This document shows, piece by piece, positions 24,190 through 35,182 of a stretch of DNA of 35,453 nt (position 1 is its first letter; each line of letters starts with the position of its first letter). The stretch is taken from positions 1 to 35,453 of the forward strand of contig JAJBVL010000087.1 of NCBI GenBank assembly GCA_020859845.1. Direction: 5' to 3'. The notes beneath the pieces were generated by a model. It was not told the origin of the DNA. It made no database searches and saw only the letters and a program-made list of their open reading frames with translations. The translations under genes were made by a program, and so were the position numbers. The stretch is from Bacteroidales bacterium (GTDB lineage Bacteria; Bacteroidota; Bacteroidia; Bacteroidales; Muribaculaceae).

Positions 24190-25908
24190 TTATTCGTAGA
24201 AATAGGTCTTGTGGGTCACTTTGCGTTGGATAAGCTCATTGTCGGGGTCGAGTTCCAAGGCTTTCTTCCAAAACTCCAGCGCTTGGCCTGGCTCGCGGAG
24301 CATGAAGTAGATGTCGCCGGCATGGTCGTAGAGCTCAGATGATGGCTCGTCGCTATTCTCCAGCGTCTTGTCCATGATCTCTTTGGCGCGCACATAGTCT
24401 TTGCGCTTGAAGAGCACCCAAGCGTAGGTGTCGAGCGAGGTGGGGTCCTCGGGCTTGAACGCCACCACCTTCTCTATCATCTCAAGAGCCCGATCGAGGT
24501 CGCGGTCGTCGCAGGCCAAATAGTAGGCACAGTTGTTGAGAGCGCTAAAGTTGTCGGGGTAGAGCTCTATGGCCTCGTTGTAGCATGCGTAGGCGCTGTC
24601 GCGCTCTCCTTTGGCATAATACGTGTCGCCCATGGCGCTACACAGGTCGGACAACACCTTATAGTCGCGTGGGTCGGCAATCTCCTTGGCCTTCTTAAGC
24701 ATCTCCAAGGCTTCGGCATACTCCTTCTGGTGGGTCAAGGCCGCCGACCCTATCAGGTAGAGCGTAGTGTTGTCGGGGTAATAATGGGAGCCACGGCGCG
24801 CGGCGTCGATCGACTTTTGGTAATCTTCTACAGTAAGCCAAAGCGACGACAGTGCCACCCATTGCTGCTCGTCGGCGGGGTTGATATCGAGGGCGTAGCT
24901 TGCCTGCTCGGCAGCGCCTGCATAGTCGTCGACAGCTATCAGATAGTCGCGGTAGAGGATATGCACCTCCTCCTCATGAGGATATTGGTCTACAAGCACC
25001 TGAAAGAGATTGTTGATGCGAGGCCATTGGAGCGAGTCGCCATACAGAGCCCCGATATAATCCTTGAAAATCTCCAGTTTGGGCGAGAGTTCCAGCGACT
25101 CTTGCTGCAGAGCCTTAAACACCTCGCGATCATAGGCCACGCTGTCGCCTTGAGCATGGTAGAAATTGGCCAAGGAATAATAGGCCACTCCATCGCTGGG
25201 GTCGATCTCCAAGGCTCGATTGTAAAGCACGAGCGCTGAGTCGGGGTCGCCAAACTGCGAGTACATATCGGCGGCAAAGACGTTGAAGTCAACGATATTG
25301 GGCCCTTTGGTGAGGAGCCTCGAGGCTTCGTTGAGGATGGCGGTCGAGTCGTCGCGCTGGTAGTAGATACGTATCTTTTGGGTGGAGAGATTGATGCTCG
25401 GACCTTCGCTCACCTCCAGTGAGTCGTAGAGCTCGATGGCCTTTGCCATATTGGCGCTGTCGAGGGTCTGGGCCAGCACTTCAGCATATTTGGCAGTCAC
25501 CTCAGGGCGCTCTCGATTGTAGTAGTGGAGACGCTGCCACAACTCCAGGCCCTCCTCCTCGCGGTCGAGTGAGAGAGCCAGCGAGGCCACCAGCAGGTTG
25601 TTGTAGAAGTCGAGAGGATTGTCGTCGACATATCGCTTCATCAAGGTGTAGCTATCGGCTATCGATGCCGAGTCGCGGCTCAGACGCAGCATGTTTTTGC
25701 CATGCTCCATCCCCAGAAACTCATCGTCGGGGTTGAGCTCCAAGGCGCGTTGAGTCAGCGTGAAGTAGGAGTCATAGTTGCCAAGGCTCTGTTGGCGTAG
25801 GCCTTCGAGATAGTAATAGTCGGCCTTGCGCACATCTGCTTCTGGTGGCGCTGTGGCTGGAGCTTTGGCTCCAAGCGAAAGGATACCGGCAAGTAGTAGG
25901 GCGAGCAT
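24190..25908 (-). CDS. Exported tetratricopeptide-repeat protein
   Basis: A 572-residue protein made of about a dozen TPR units, for example DADSALVLYNRALEIDPSDG-type helices near the middle and PGQALEFWKKALELDPDNELIQ near the end, after a short hydrophobic start MLALLLAGILSLGAKA. The start lacks the usual Lys/Arg n-region of a signal peptide. An in-frame TGA lies only three codons upstream, inside the heptamer array, so no earlier start is possible. The array may have displaced the original start (an inference). TPR proteins are scaffolds, and this one precedes the DUF4292 lipoprotein by 12 bases and is likely co-transcribed with it, perhaps in cell-envelope assembly. Confidence 0.9.
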   Translation of the reverse strand: MLALLLAGILSLGAKAPATAPPEADVRKADYYYLEGLRQQSLGNYDSYFTLTQRALELNPDDEFLGMEHGKNMLRLSRDSASIADSYTLMKRYVDDNPLDFYNNLLVASLALSLDREEEGLELWQRLHYYNRERPEVTAKYAEVLAQTLDSANMAKAIELYDSLEVSEGPSINLSTQKIRIYYQRDDSTAILNEASRLLTKGPNIVDFNVFAADMYSQFGDPDSALVLYNRALEIDPSDGVAYYSLANFYHAQGDSVAYDREVFKALQQESLELSPKLEIFKDYIGALYGDSLQWPRINNLFQVLVDQYPHEEEVHILYRDYLIAVDDYAGAAEQASYALDINPADEQQWVALSSLWLTVEDYQKSIDAARRGSHYYPDNTTLYLIGSAALTHQKEYAEALEMLKKAKEIADPRDYKVLSDLCSAMGDTYYAKGERDSAYACYNEAIELYPDNFSALNNCAYYLACDDRDLDRALEMIEKVVAFKPEDPTSLDTYAWVLFKRKDYVRAKEIMDKTLENSDEPSSELYDHAGDIYFMLREPGQALEFWKKALELDPDNELIQRKVTHKTYFYE

Positions 25909-25915
25909 GGGGATA

Positions 25916-25985
25916 AGTCAAGAGTCAAGAGTCAAGAGTCAAAAGTCAAAAGTCAAGAGTCAAGAGTCAAAAGTCAAAAGTCAAT
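25916..25985. repeat. Heptamer tandem repeat (AGTCAAR), array 2
   Basis: Ten consecutive units, mostly AGTCAAG and AGTCAAA, the last reading AGTCAAT. It fills the spacer between dut and the TPR gene, contains the dut stop codon (25981-25983), and stops 7 bases before the TPR start. The unit is identical to array 1 at 10319-10423, and both arrays lie in the same orientation, between co-directional genes on the minus strand. Confidence 0.95.
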
Positions 25986-26424
25986 TTACTCCGGTGTGGC
26001 CAAAGGCGCCATCGCCGCGCTCGGTATGGTCGAGCTCCTCAACAGGCTCCCACTCCACGCGTGTATAGGCTGTGATGACCATCTGGCAGATGCGTTCGCC
26101 ATCCTTCACCACGAAGGGCTCATTGCTCAGATTGATGAGGATCACTCCTATCTCGCCTCGGTAGTCACTATCGACGGTGCCGGGGGTGTTGACAATCGAT
26201 ATGCCATGCTTGAGAGCAAGGCCGCTGCGTGGACGTATCTGGCATTCATACCCGTGGGGCAACTGGATACGTAGCCCGGTGGGGATAAGGGCGCGCTCCA
26301 AAGGCTGCAGAGTGACGGGCTGGTCGAGGTGGGCACGCACGTCCATGCCTGCCGAGGAGGGGGTCTCATAAGTGGGCAATTGATGGCCCGAGCGGTCGAT
26401 AATCTTTACTTTTATGCGGTTCAT
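25981..26424 (-). CDS. dut: dUTP pyrophosphatase
   Basis: Hydrolyses dUTP to dUMP and pyrophosphate, keeping uracil out of DNA and feeding thymidylate synthesis; acts as a homotrimer in the cytoplasm. All five trimeric dUTPase motifs are present in 147 residues: SSAGMD (23-28), RPRSGLA (64-70), [10 protein letters not shown] (82-91), GERICQM (109-115) and [10 protein letters not shown] (136-145). Length is normal. It heads the run dut-TPR-DUF4292-M23. A TACTTTCG (one mismatch to the -7 pattern) at 26483-26490 on the minus strand is a weak promoter candidate. The stop codon falls inside the heptamer array. Confidence 0.97.
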   Translation of the reverse strand: MNRIKVKIIDRSGHQLPTYETPSSAGMDVRAHLDQPVTLQPLERALIPTGLRIQLPHGYECQIRPRSGLALKHGISIVNTPGTVDSDYRGEIGVILINLSNEPFVVKDGERICQMVITAYTRVEWEPVEELDHTERGDGAFGHTGVN

Positions 26425-26535
26425 AAAGCGTCAAAGTGCTTAGCGAAGTGAAATATTGTGCTTGATGATGCGAATTAAAAAGCGAAAGTAAGAAAAATCT
26501 GTGAAAAGACTGCTACTCTCTTTCAAAAAAATAGC

Positions 26536-26543
26536 TACCTTTG
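26536..26543 (+). promoter_or_regulatory. -7 element of the cytidylate-kinase-like gene
   Basis: TACCTTTG, a full TAnnTTTG match 36 bases before the ATG at 26580. A -33 TTG is not clear in the T-rich stretch upstream. Confidence 0.5.
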
Positions 26544-26579
26544 CTAAGCATCATCTACATCTTATCTCTACACCAATAT

Positions 26580-27260
26580 ATGAAAGATTCGAGCAATCAG
26601 CAATCTAAGACCTCGGAGGAGCAACCTGCCGGGGGTCTCGTCATAACGATAGGGCGCCAGTTTGGCAGCGGGGGCCGCGAAGTGGGTCGTAAATTGGCCG
26701 AAGCCTTGGGCTTTGACTATTACGATAAGGAGCTGCTGGCCGAGGCTGCTAAGCGCGCTGGCGTGGCGCCAGAATTTTTTGAGCGCAACGACGAGCGTGC
26801 CCCGACATTTTTCAACGGCCTATTCTCGTTTGCCCAGGGACTGTCGGCTGTCAACTTCTACTCAGGCTCCACATCTATCAGCGACGACAGCCTCTACCGT
26901 GTGCAGAGCGACTTTATCCACTCCTTGGCTCAAAAGGGGCGTTGCGTCATCGTGGGCAGGAGCAGCGACTACGTGCTGCGCGACTATCCACGCCTCCTCA
27001 ATATCTTTGTCCACGCTACGGTCGACGACTGCTGTCGCCGCATCATGGAGCGGGAGCCAGGAATGACCCACGACAAGGCACGCTCGCGCGCTGAAAAGGT
27101 GAATCGCCTGCGAGCCAACTACTACAACTTCTACACCGACAAGACTTGGGGCGCGGCTTCGAGCTACGACCTGACGCTCAACACGTCGCTCCTGTCGCTT
27201 GATAGCATAGTAGAGGTAGTGAAAACGTATATCCGCGAGCGTTTTGGCTCCTTGGATTAG
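26580..27260 (+). CDS. Cytidylate kinase-like protein
   Basis: A 226-residue P-loop kinase of the cytidylate-kinase-2 type (PF13189). The P-loop is GRQFGSGGREVG at residues 25-36, followed by DYYDKELLAEAAKRAGV, GRCVIVGRSSDYVL (substrate/lid region), and the C-terminal DKARSRAEKVNRLRANYYNFYTDKTWG segment, a family hallmark. The ATG at 26580 is preferred because a longer TTG-started frame would begin inside the promoter. The true substrate of this group is uncertain; canonical CMP kinase is a related but distinct family and is expected elsewhere in the genome. It is convergent with the DUF308 gene, 8 bases apart. Confidence 0.9.
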   Translation: MKDSSNQQSKTSEEQPAGGLVITIGRQFGSGGREVGRKLAEALGFDYYDKELLAEAAKRAGVAPEFFERNDERAPTFFNGLFSFAQGLSAVNFYSGSTSISDDSLYRVQSDFIHSLAQKGRCVIVGRSSDYVLRDYPRLLNIFVHATVDDCCRRIMEREPGMTHDKARSRAEKVNRLRANYYNFYTDKTWGAASSYDLTLNTSLLSLDSIVEVVKTYIRERFGSLD

Positions 27261-27268
27261 GCTGCCGA

Positions 27269-27832
27269 TTAGGCTTCGCGGTGCTTGTCGGGAATCTGAC
27301 GCGTGCCTACGTTTTCCATCACCGAATTGACTGCCGAGGCTACCAAGGCTATACCTGTGATCAACACCACCACACTGCTGATGGTGCGCACCGACGTGGC
27401 CAATATCACCACTCCAGCCACTATCATCAAGACGGGGATGATGTAGAAGAAGAAGGGCAGGGAGAATTCGCGGTTCCAGAAGCCCACGACAAGGATGTGG
27501 AAGATGCCATACAAGACGAGCAGCCCTCCAAAGATATAGGCTATCAACCCTACGAAGAAAGGAGGATTGACCACCATCCATATGCCTAAAGCCAGGGCGG
27601 CTACGCAGGCTATGAGGGTAGAGGTGGCGGCTGAGTGGGTCGACGAGCCTTCAGAGACTGTGCCCTTGCGCACAAGCGCAGATATAAAACTATAGAGTGA
27701 GGGTATGATGAGCATCACCCCCACGGCAATGACTATCCACGAGAAGATGTCGATGCGCGAGTGCCATACGATGAGAAGTACCCCCACCACAAAGACTATC
27801 AAGATCGTGAGCCAGTTGTTGGTCGTTTTCAT
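27269..27832 (-). CDS. DUF308 / HdeD-like membrane protein
   Basis: A 187-residue integral membrane protein with about six hydrophobic segments, including WLTILIVFVVGVLLIVWHS, WIVIAVGVMLIIPSLYSFI and GLIAYIFGGLLVLYGIFHI, and a short C-terminal tail. The arrangement matches the DUF308/HdeD family of small inner-membrane proteins; in E. coli HdeD is linked to acid resistance, but Bacteroidales copies have no settled function. It lies downstream of the suf genes on the same strand but with a 115-base gap, so it is probably a separate transcript. Confidence 0.85.
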   Translation of the reverse strand: MKTTNNWLTILIVFVVGVLLIVWHSRIDIFSWIVIAVGVMLIIPSLYSFISALVRKGTVSEGSSTHSAATSTLIACVAALALGIWMVVNPPFFVGLIAYIFGGLLVLYGIFHILVVGFWNREFSLPFFFYIIPVLMIVAGVVILATSVRTISSVVVLITGIALVASAVNSVMENVGTRQIPDKHREA

Positions 27833-27947
27833 AGCTTCACTTGGGTTTTAAATAGTTTACGTTTGTTATTAGTTAACGTTTGGGAGGGGGCAATGGTTGA
27901 AGAGAACAACTGCTGCAAAGCAGCCATGAACAGTGGCTGGCCCAAGG

Positions 27948-29162
27948 CTATATCAGCATGGAGGCTACGCGCTCAAGGGCCGCCACAAACTGATCACACT
28001 CGGAGAAGGTGTTGTAGAGGGCAAAGGATGCGCGCACTGTACCGTCGATGCCCAGGGCGTGCATCAGCGGCTGGGCGCAGTGATGGCCGGTGCGCACGGC
28101 GATACCCAGCTTGTCGAGAAGCATGCCCGTGTCGTAGTGGTGGGCTCCACGGAGCAGGAAAGAGATGATGGCGCTCTTGTTGGGAGCCGTGCCATAGATT
28201 TCGAGTCCGTGGATGGCGCGTAGGCGTTCGGTGGTGTAGCGTAGTAGTTCTTCTTCGTGGCGGGCTATCTCTTCGATGCCCACCTCGCTCATGAAGGCCA
28301 AGGCAGTGTTGAGAGCCGCAATGTCGACAAAGTCGGGTGTGCCGGCTTCAAACTTGAAGGGGAGCTCCGCAAAGGTAGTATGCTCAAAGCTGACGCTTTG
28401 TATCATCTCGCCGCCTCCCTGATAGGGTGGCATCTCCTCAAGCAGCTCGCGCTTGCCGTAGAGGATACCCACTCCGCAAGGCCCATACATCTTGTGGCTG
28501 GAGAAGGCGTAGAAGTCGGCGTCGAGAGCCCCCACGTCGACTGGCAGATGGGCTATAGCCTGAGCACCATCGATGAGCGCCACGGCTCCATGCTGGTGAG
28601 CGATATGTATCATCTCCGCCACTGGATTGATGGTGCCCAATACGTTGGAGACGTGGGTGACGGCCACCACGCGGGTGCGCGGAGTGAAGAGCTCGCGATA
28701 AACATCTAAGTTGAGCGTAGAGCGGTCGGCCCGTAGTGGCACCACCTTTATCACCACCCCGCGGCGTGTGCGTAGCAGTTGCCAAGGCACGATGTTGGAG
28801 TGATGCTCCATCACCGTCAGGATTATCTCATCGCCTTCGCGAAGCAACTCGCCATAGCTGGCAGCCACGAGATTGATGGCCTCGGTGGTGCCGCGGGTGA
28901 AGATTACCTCCTCGTGGCTCGGCGCTCCGATATAGGCAGCCACTTGTCGGCGCGTGGTCTCCATCATATCGGTGGCCTCTTGCGATAGGGTATGCACCCC
29001 GCGATGCACGTTGGCCTTATGCGTGAAATACATCGACTGGATAGTATCCACCACCTGTCGGGGAGTCTCTGTGGTGGCTGTATTGTCGAGGTAGATCAGC
29101 GGCTTGTTGTAGATGGTGCGAGAGAGGATGGGGAAATCGCGTCTGAGAGCTTCGATATTCAT
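27948..29162 (-). CDS. sufS: Cysteine desulfurase SufS
   Basis: Class-V aminotransferase-fold, PLP-dependent desulfurase that takes sulfur from cysteine (giving alanine) for Fe-S cluster assembly. The start is the ATG at 29162 (MNIEALRRDFPIL), giving 404 residues; a three-codon-longer frame begins with ATT. PLP lysine K224 in SSHKMYGPCGVGILYGK, catalytic C362 in RTGHHCAQPLM, and the RASFALYNT segment define the SufS (group II) type. It is the last gene of the suf run after sufD (51-base gap). No SufE or SufU sulfur acceptor is present in the window. Confidence 0.96.
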   Translation of the reverse strand: MNIEALRRDFPILSRTIYNKPLIYLDNTATTETPRQVVDTIQSMYFTHKANVHRGVHTLSQEATDMMETTRRQVAAYIGAPSHEEVIFTRGTTEAINLVAASYGELLREGDEIILTVMEHHSNIVPWQLLRTRRGVVIKVVPLRADRSTLNLDVYRELFTPRTRVVAVTHVSNVLGTINPVAEMIHIAHQHGAVALIDGAQAIAHLPVDVGALDADFYAFSSHKMYGPCGVGILYGKRELLEEMPPYQGGGEMIQSVSFEHTTFAELPFKFEAGTPDFVDIAALNTALAFMSEVGIEEIARHEEELLRYTTERLRAIHGLEIYGTAPNKSAIISFLLRGAHHYDTGMLLDKLGIAVRTGHHCAQPLMHALGIDGTVRASFALYNTFSECDQFVAALERVASMLI

Positions 29163-29213
29163 ATCAATCAAGGGGATGGTTGAGAGTGGGCAAAGGGTGG
29201 AAGAGGACAGGGC

Positions 29214-30605
29214 TTAGGGCTTGCGGCAGGTAGAGGAGGAGGCTTGACAGTCGGAGCAGGCCATGAAGCTATGCTTAAAGCGCTTCTCAATGAGGTGGCG
29301 CAGACGCTCGCGCAGGGCCTCCATTCTGACGGTGTCAATCACATCCATTACGAAGGCTTCCATCAGCATCGTGCGTGCTTCCTCAAGGGGTATGCCGCGT
29401 GTGCGCATATAGAAGAGTTGGTCGGCGGGGAGCTGGCCGGTGGTGGCGCCGTGGCTACACTTCACGTCGTCGTTGTAGATCTCGAGCTGAGGCTTGGTGT
29501 GCATTCGCGCCTCGGGCGAGGCCAGGATGTTGCGACAGCTTTGGTAAGCTTCGGTAAAGGGAGCTGTGGGGTTGACCTTGATAGCCCCCTCAAATGCTCC
29601 TGTGGCTTGCTGGTCGAGGACATATTTGAAGAGCTGGTTGCTATGGCAGTGGGGCGCGTTGTGGTCCACTTGGCTATCGTTGTCGATATGTTGCGAAGCG
29701 GAGCCGATGGCCATCCCGGCGAGGAGGGTCTCGCAATGGGGAGCGTCAAGCTGGAAGTGGTAGTCGTTGCGCGTCGAGCCGTTGGTGAGCGTCATGCCGT
29801 CGACCACCACGTTGGAGCCTTCATCTTGGCGCAGCCAGAGCATAGAGTGGCGCGAGGTGAGAGGCGATGACTCTTCGATGTCGTAATAGTCAAAGCGGGC
29901 ATGGCGCCCTACCACTACTTCTATCACTTGAGAAGAAAAGTAAGGGGTAGTGGAGTCCTGCGTGTGATCGCATATCAGCAGTTGGGCCTCGCTATCCTCT
30001 TCGAGCACTATCAGCAATCGGCGCCAAGCCAGCAGAGGGGTAGCGGAGCTGAAGATGTTGACGAGTTGTAGGGGCTTGTCGAGCTTCACGCCACGAGGCA
30101 CGTAGACCATCACTCCGTCTTGTGCCAGCAGGGTGTTGAGAGCCACGGGCACCTCCTGGAGAGGAGCCACCGAGCCGTAATACCGCTCCACAAGCTGCCG
30201 GTTGTGGCGCGCCACGTCGCGAAGCGAAGCGAATATCACGCCTTGAGGCAACTTGCCTTGGAGCGTGGATGCGGGGTGAAACTCATCGTTGATGACCAGC
30301 CCGAGCCAAGTGGTCATGTTGGGCACATCGCATCGGAATGTCTTGGCCACGTTGACAGGTATGTTGACGCCAGTGATGTTGACTCCATAGTCGGGAGCCA
30401 TCATATCAGCGATGGAGGTCTTCTCATATCCCTCGTCGCCACGATGTGGCAACCGGCGCCCTTGGAGAGCCTCGAAAGCTCGTGGACGCAGACGGTTGAG
30501 GGGTTCAGCCGAGCGTGCGTCGATAGCCTCGCGGTTGTCGCTATACAGCTCCAGATATTGGTCGAGGGCGTTGGTCGAGGTGGTGGATTGCAGATTTTTG
30601 GCCAT
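29214..30605 (-). CDS. sufD: Fe-S cluster assembly protein SufD
   Basis: Scaffold subunit of the SufBC2D complex that builds Fe-S clusters. The ATG at 30605 (MAKNLQSTT) gives 463 residues; the frame continues two codons to a GTG. The beta-helix core is visible in the second half (for example HIDNDSQVDHNAPHCHSNQLFKYVLD), followed by CSHGATTGQLPADQLFYMRTRGI, the conserved SufB/D C-terminal region with the His-Gly-Ala-Thr motif. It ends in a Cys-containing tail ACSDCQASSSTC (C450, C453, C460), beyond the usual core. The gene follows sufC by 14 bases and is certainly in the same operon. Confidence 0.95.
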   Translation of the reverse strand: MAKNLQSTTSTNALDQYLELYSDNREAIDARSAEPLNRLRPRAFEALQGRRLPHRGDEGYEKTSIADMMAPDYGVNITGVNIPVNVAKTFRCDVPNMTTWLGLVINDEFHPASTLQGKLPQGVIFASLRDVARHNRQLVERYYGSVAPLQEVPVALNTLLAQDGVMVYVPRGVKLDKPLQLVNIFSSATPLLAWRRLLIVLEEDSEAQLLICDHTQDSTTPYFSSQVIEVVVGRHARFDYYDIEESSPLTSRHSMLWLRQDEGSNVVVDGMTLTNGSTRNDYHFQLDAPHCETLLAGMAIGSASQHIDNDSQVDHNAPHCHSNQLFKYVLDQQATGAFEGAIKVNPTAPFTEAYQSCRNILASPEARMHTKPQLEIYNDDVKCSHGATTGQLPADQLFYMRTRGIPLEEARTMLMEAFVMDVIDTVRMEALRERLRHLIEKRFKHSFMACSDCQASSSTCRKP

Positions 30606-30619
30606 AGTCACAGAGGGTA

Positions 30620-31378
<759 letters not shown>

Positions 31379-31441
31379 ATCTGGATGGTATATTTTTATT
31401 TCGAGAGAGATGCGAGATAATCAATTGTCTACGTGGGGGCG

Positions 31442-32938
<1,497 letters not shown>

Positions 32939-32967
32939 GAGGGTTGGTTAGACAGAAAATATAACGT

Positions 32968-33465
32968 CTACGAGGGCATGAAAGTTGGCAACGCTTCTCC
33001 GGGATGGTTGATAGTGGTGTTGACCATATCCATCAGCCAAGGGGTGAGCCTCAGCAAGGCCGTCATGGCTTGCTGGTTGCCCTCGCCCTCGGGATGGAGA
33101 AAAGCACTGTCGGGCACCAAAGCTTGCCATATATTGAGGGCCAGGCTGATGACCACCAGCCATTTAAAGACCATCAAGACGGCTCCAACAAGCCCATCGA
33201 CGGGTCCGAGGAGTATAGCGTGGGAAAACCCGCGAAGCAGGCGCGCCAACAGGGTAGTAGTCACCCACCCCACGATAAAGAGGGCAGCGTAGGCTCCGAT
33301 GTTGCTACCGATGCTTTGGGCGGCTTGTGCGCCCCACAATCGACACGCCACAATGCCCACCACAATGCCGAGGATAGAGCCCACCTGGCGTATGGCGCCG
33401 CGGCGATATCCCAGCACAGCAGTGATGAGCACGATGGCCACGAGTATCAGTTCAAATACAGGCAT
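32968..33465 (-). CDS. CvpA-family membrane protein
   Basis: A 165-residue protein with four predicted membrane segments (FELILVAIVLITAVLGYRRG, ILGIVVGIVACRLWG, YAALFIVGWVTTTLLARLL, GAVLMVFKWLVVISLALNIW). The RRGAIRQ after the first segment is typical of CvpA (PF02674), named for colicin V production, though the general role in Bacteroidales is unclear. It lies between guaA (25 bases) and sufB (29 bases) on the same strand; CvpA next to suf genes is a recurring Bacteroidales arrangement as I recall it. Confidence 0.9.
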   Translation of the reverse strand: MPVFELILVAIVLITAVLGYRRGAIRQVGSILGIVVGIVACRLWGAQAAQSIGSNIGAYAALFIVGWVTTTLLARLLRGFSHAILLGPVDGLVGAVLMVFKWLVVISLALNIWQALVPDSAFLHPEGEGNQQAMTALLRLTPWLMDMVNTTINHPGEALPTFMPS

Positions 33466-33490
33466 GGCTCTTAAGGTGTTGGTCAGGACG

Positions 33491-35014
33491 TTACTCCCAC
33501 TCGATGGTTGCCGGTGGCTTTGAGGAGATATCGTAGGTGACGCGGTTCACGCCGCGCACGGTGTTGATAATCTTGTTGGACACCTCGGCGAGAAATTCGT
33601 AGGGGAGGTGGGCCCAGTCGGCCGTCATGGCGTCGGTGGAGGTGACGGCGCGGAGAGCCACGGCGCGCTCGTAGGTGCGCTCATCGCCCATTACGCCCAC
33701 GCTTTGCACCGGCAGCAGTATTACCCCCGCCTGCCACACCTTGTCATAGAGGCCCCATTCTCTCAGTCCGCTGATAAAGATGTCGTCGGCATCCTGCAGT
33801 ATGCGCACCTTCTCGGGGGTGATGTCGCCGAGGATACGCACAGCCAGTCCCGGACCGGGGAAGGGGTGGCGGGTGATGAGATGCTCAGGCATCCCCAACT
33901 CGCGTCCCACGGCTCTCACCTCGTCCTTGAAGAGGAGGCGAAGAGGTTCGCAGAGGCGGAGGTTCATCTTTTCGGGGAGACCACCTACGTTGTGGTGGCT
34001 CTTGATAGTGGTGCCAGTGATGGAGAGCGACTCTATGCAGTCGGGGTAGATGGTGCCTTGGCCGAGCCATTTCACGTCGGCTATCTTGTGGGCTTCCTCG
34101 TCGAAGACGTCGATAAAGCCCTTGCCTATTATCTTGCGCTTGCGCTCGGGGTCGGTGACACCGGCGAGCTCGCTGAAAAACTTCTTGGAAGCATCCACTC
34201 CCACCACGTTGAGCCCCAGGCCCTCATAGTCGGCCATCACGCGCTTAAACTCGTCCTTGCGGAGCATGCCATGGTCTACGAAGATGCAGGTCAAGCGGTC
34301 GCCGATGGCGCGGTTGAGCAATACGGCAGCCACCGACGAATCGACGCCGCCACTAAGGCCCAACACCACTTTGTCGTCGCCGAGCTGCTCCTTGAGAGCA
34401 GCCACGGTGGTCTCGATGAAGGAGGCGGCGCTCCAGTCTTGACGGCTACCGCAGATGTCGACAACGAAGTTGCGCAGCAGCTGCATGCCACACTCCGAGT
34501 GGTAGACCTCGGGGTGGAACTGCACCCCCCATAGCTTCTCTTCGCGAGCCTGATAGGCAGCGATGGCCACCTCGGCTGTAGAGGCTATGGTGTAGAAGTC
34601 AGAGGGGAGGGAGGTGATGGTGTCGCCGTGGCTCATCCACACTTGGCTCCCCAACGCTATGCCGTGCATCAGGGGATTAGCCTCATTGATTACTGTGAGG
34701 CGAGCGCGGCCATATTCACGGCTTGGCGCAGGCTCTACTGAGCCTCCGTTGACATAGGCCATAAACTGCGCGCCGTAGCAGATGCCGAGTATAGGCCAGC
34801 GGCCACGTATCTTCTCCAGCTCTATCTTGAAGGCCTTGTCGTCGTAGACCGAGAAGGGGGAGCCTGAGAGGATGACGCCTATCACCGAGGGGTCGTCGAG
34901 CGGCATCTTGTTGTAAGGCACTATCTCGCAATAAGTGTTTAGCTCGCGCACACGGCGTCCTATGAGCTGTGTGGTCTGCGAGCCAAAGTCGAGTATTATT
35001 ATCTTTTCCTGCAT
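33491..35014 (-). CDS. guaA: GMP synthase (glutamine-hydrolysing)
   Basis: Converts XMP to GMP using glutamine and ATP, the last step of de novo GMP synthesis. The 507-residue product starts at [13 protein letters not shown] (ATG at 35014); the longer frame to 35059 is in the leader. Class-I amidotransferase residues C79 (GICYGAQ), H167 and E169 ([12 protein letters not shown]); PP-loop SGGVDSS at 221-227; C-terminal dimerisation domain ending in [17 protein letters not shown], the canonical end. It heads the run guaA-cvpA-sufBCDS. A TAACTTTG on the minus strand at 35057-35064 is the likely -7 element. Confidence 0.97.
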   Translation of the reverse strand: MQEKIIILDFGSQTTQLIGRRVRELNTYCEIVPYNKMPLDDPSVIGVILSGSPFSVYDDKAFKIELEKIRGRWPILGICYGAQFMAYVNGGSVEPAPSREYGRARLTVINEANPLMHGIALGSQVWMSHGDTITSLPSDFYTIASTAEVAIAAYQAREEKLWGVQFHPEVYHSECGMQLLRNFVVDICGSRQDWSAASFIETTVAALKEQLGDDKVVLGLSGGVDSSVAAVLLNRAIGDRLTCIFVDHGMLRKDEFKRVMADYEGLGLNVVGVDASKKFFSELAGVTDPERKRKIIGKGFIDVFDEEAHKIADVKWLGQGTIYPDCIESLSITGTTIKSHHNVGGLPEKMNLRLCEPLRLLFKDEVRAVGRELGMPEHLITRHPFPGPGLAVRILGDITPEKVRILQDADDIFISGLREWGLYDKVWQAGVILLPVQSVGVMGDERTYERAVALRAVTSTDAMTADWAHLPYEFLAEVSNKIINTVRGVNRVTYDISSKPPATIEWE

Positions 35015-35056
35015 CGTTGGTAATGTAAGAAATGTGGGGGTTGTAAATTTAAAGTG

Positions 35057-35064
35057 CAAAGTTA
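35057..35064 (-). promoter_or_regulatory. -7 element of guaA
   Basis: Minus-strand TAACTTTG, a full TAnnTTTG match 42 bases before the ATG. A -33 TTG at the ideal spacing is not seen; one lies about 27 bases upstream. Confidence 0.45.
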
Positions 35065-35182
35065 GTGATTTATCATGTAATGCGTATCAGCCAACAAAAA
35101 GAAAAAGCTTGCAAGCAAACAAAAAGGTATTCTGCTTCCTTCATCTTCAGAAGCTCAAACTACTTTTGTGGACAGTTTCTTA

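Noticed and set aside
35161-35168. TACTTTTG as the promoter of the cysteine-rich peptide
   Set aside because: It matches the -7 pattern but would start transcription almost at the 35183 ATG, and no -33 TTG is found at the right distance; probably coincidental unless the transcript is leaderless.
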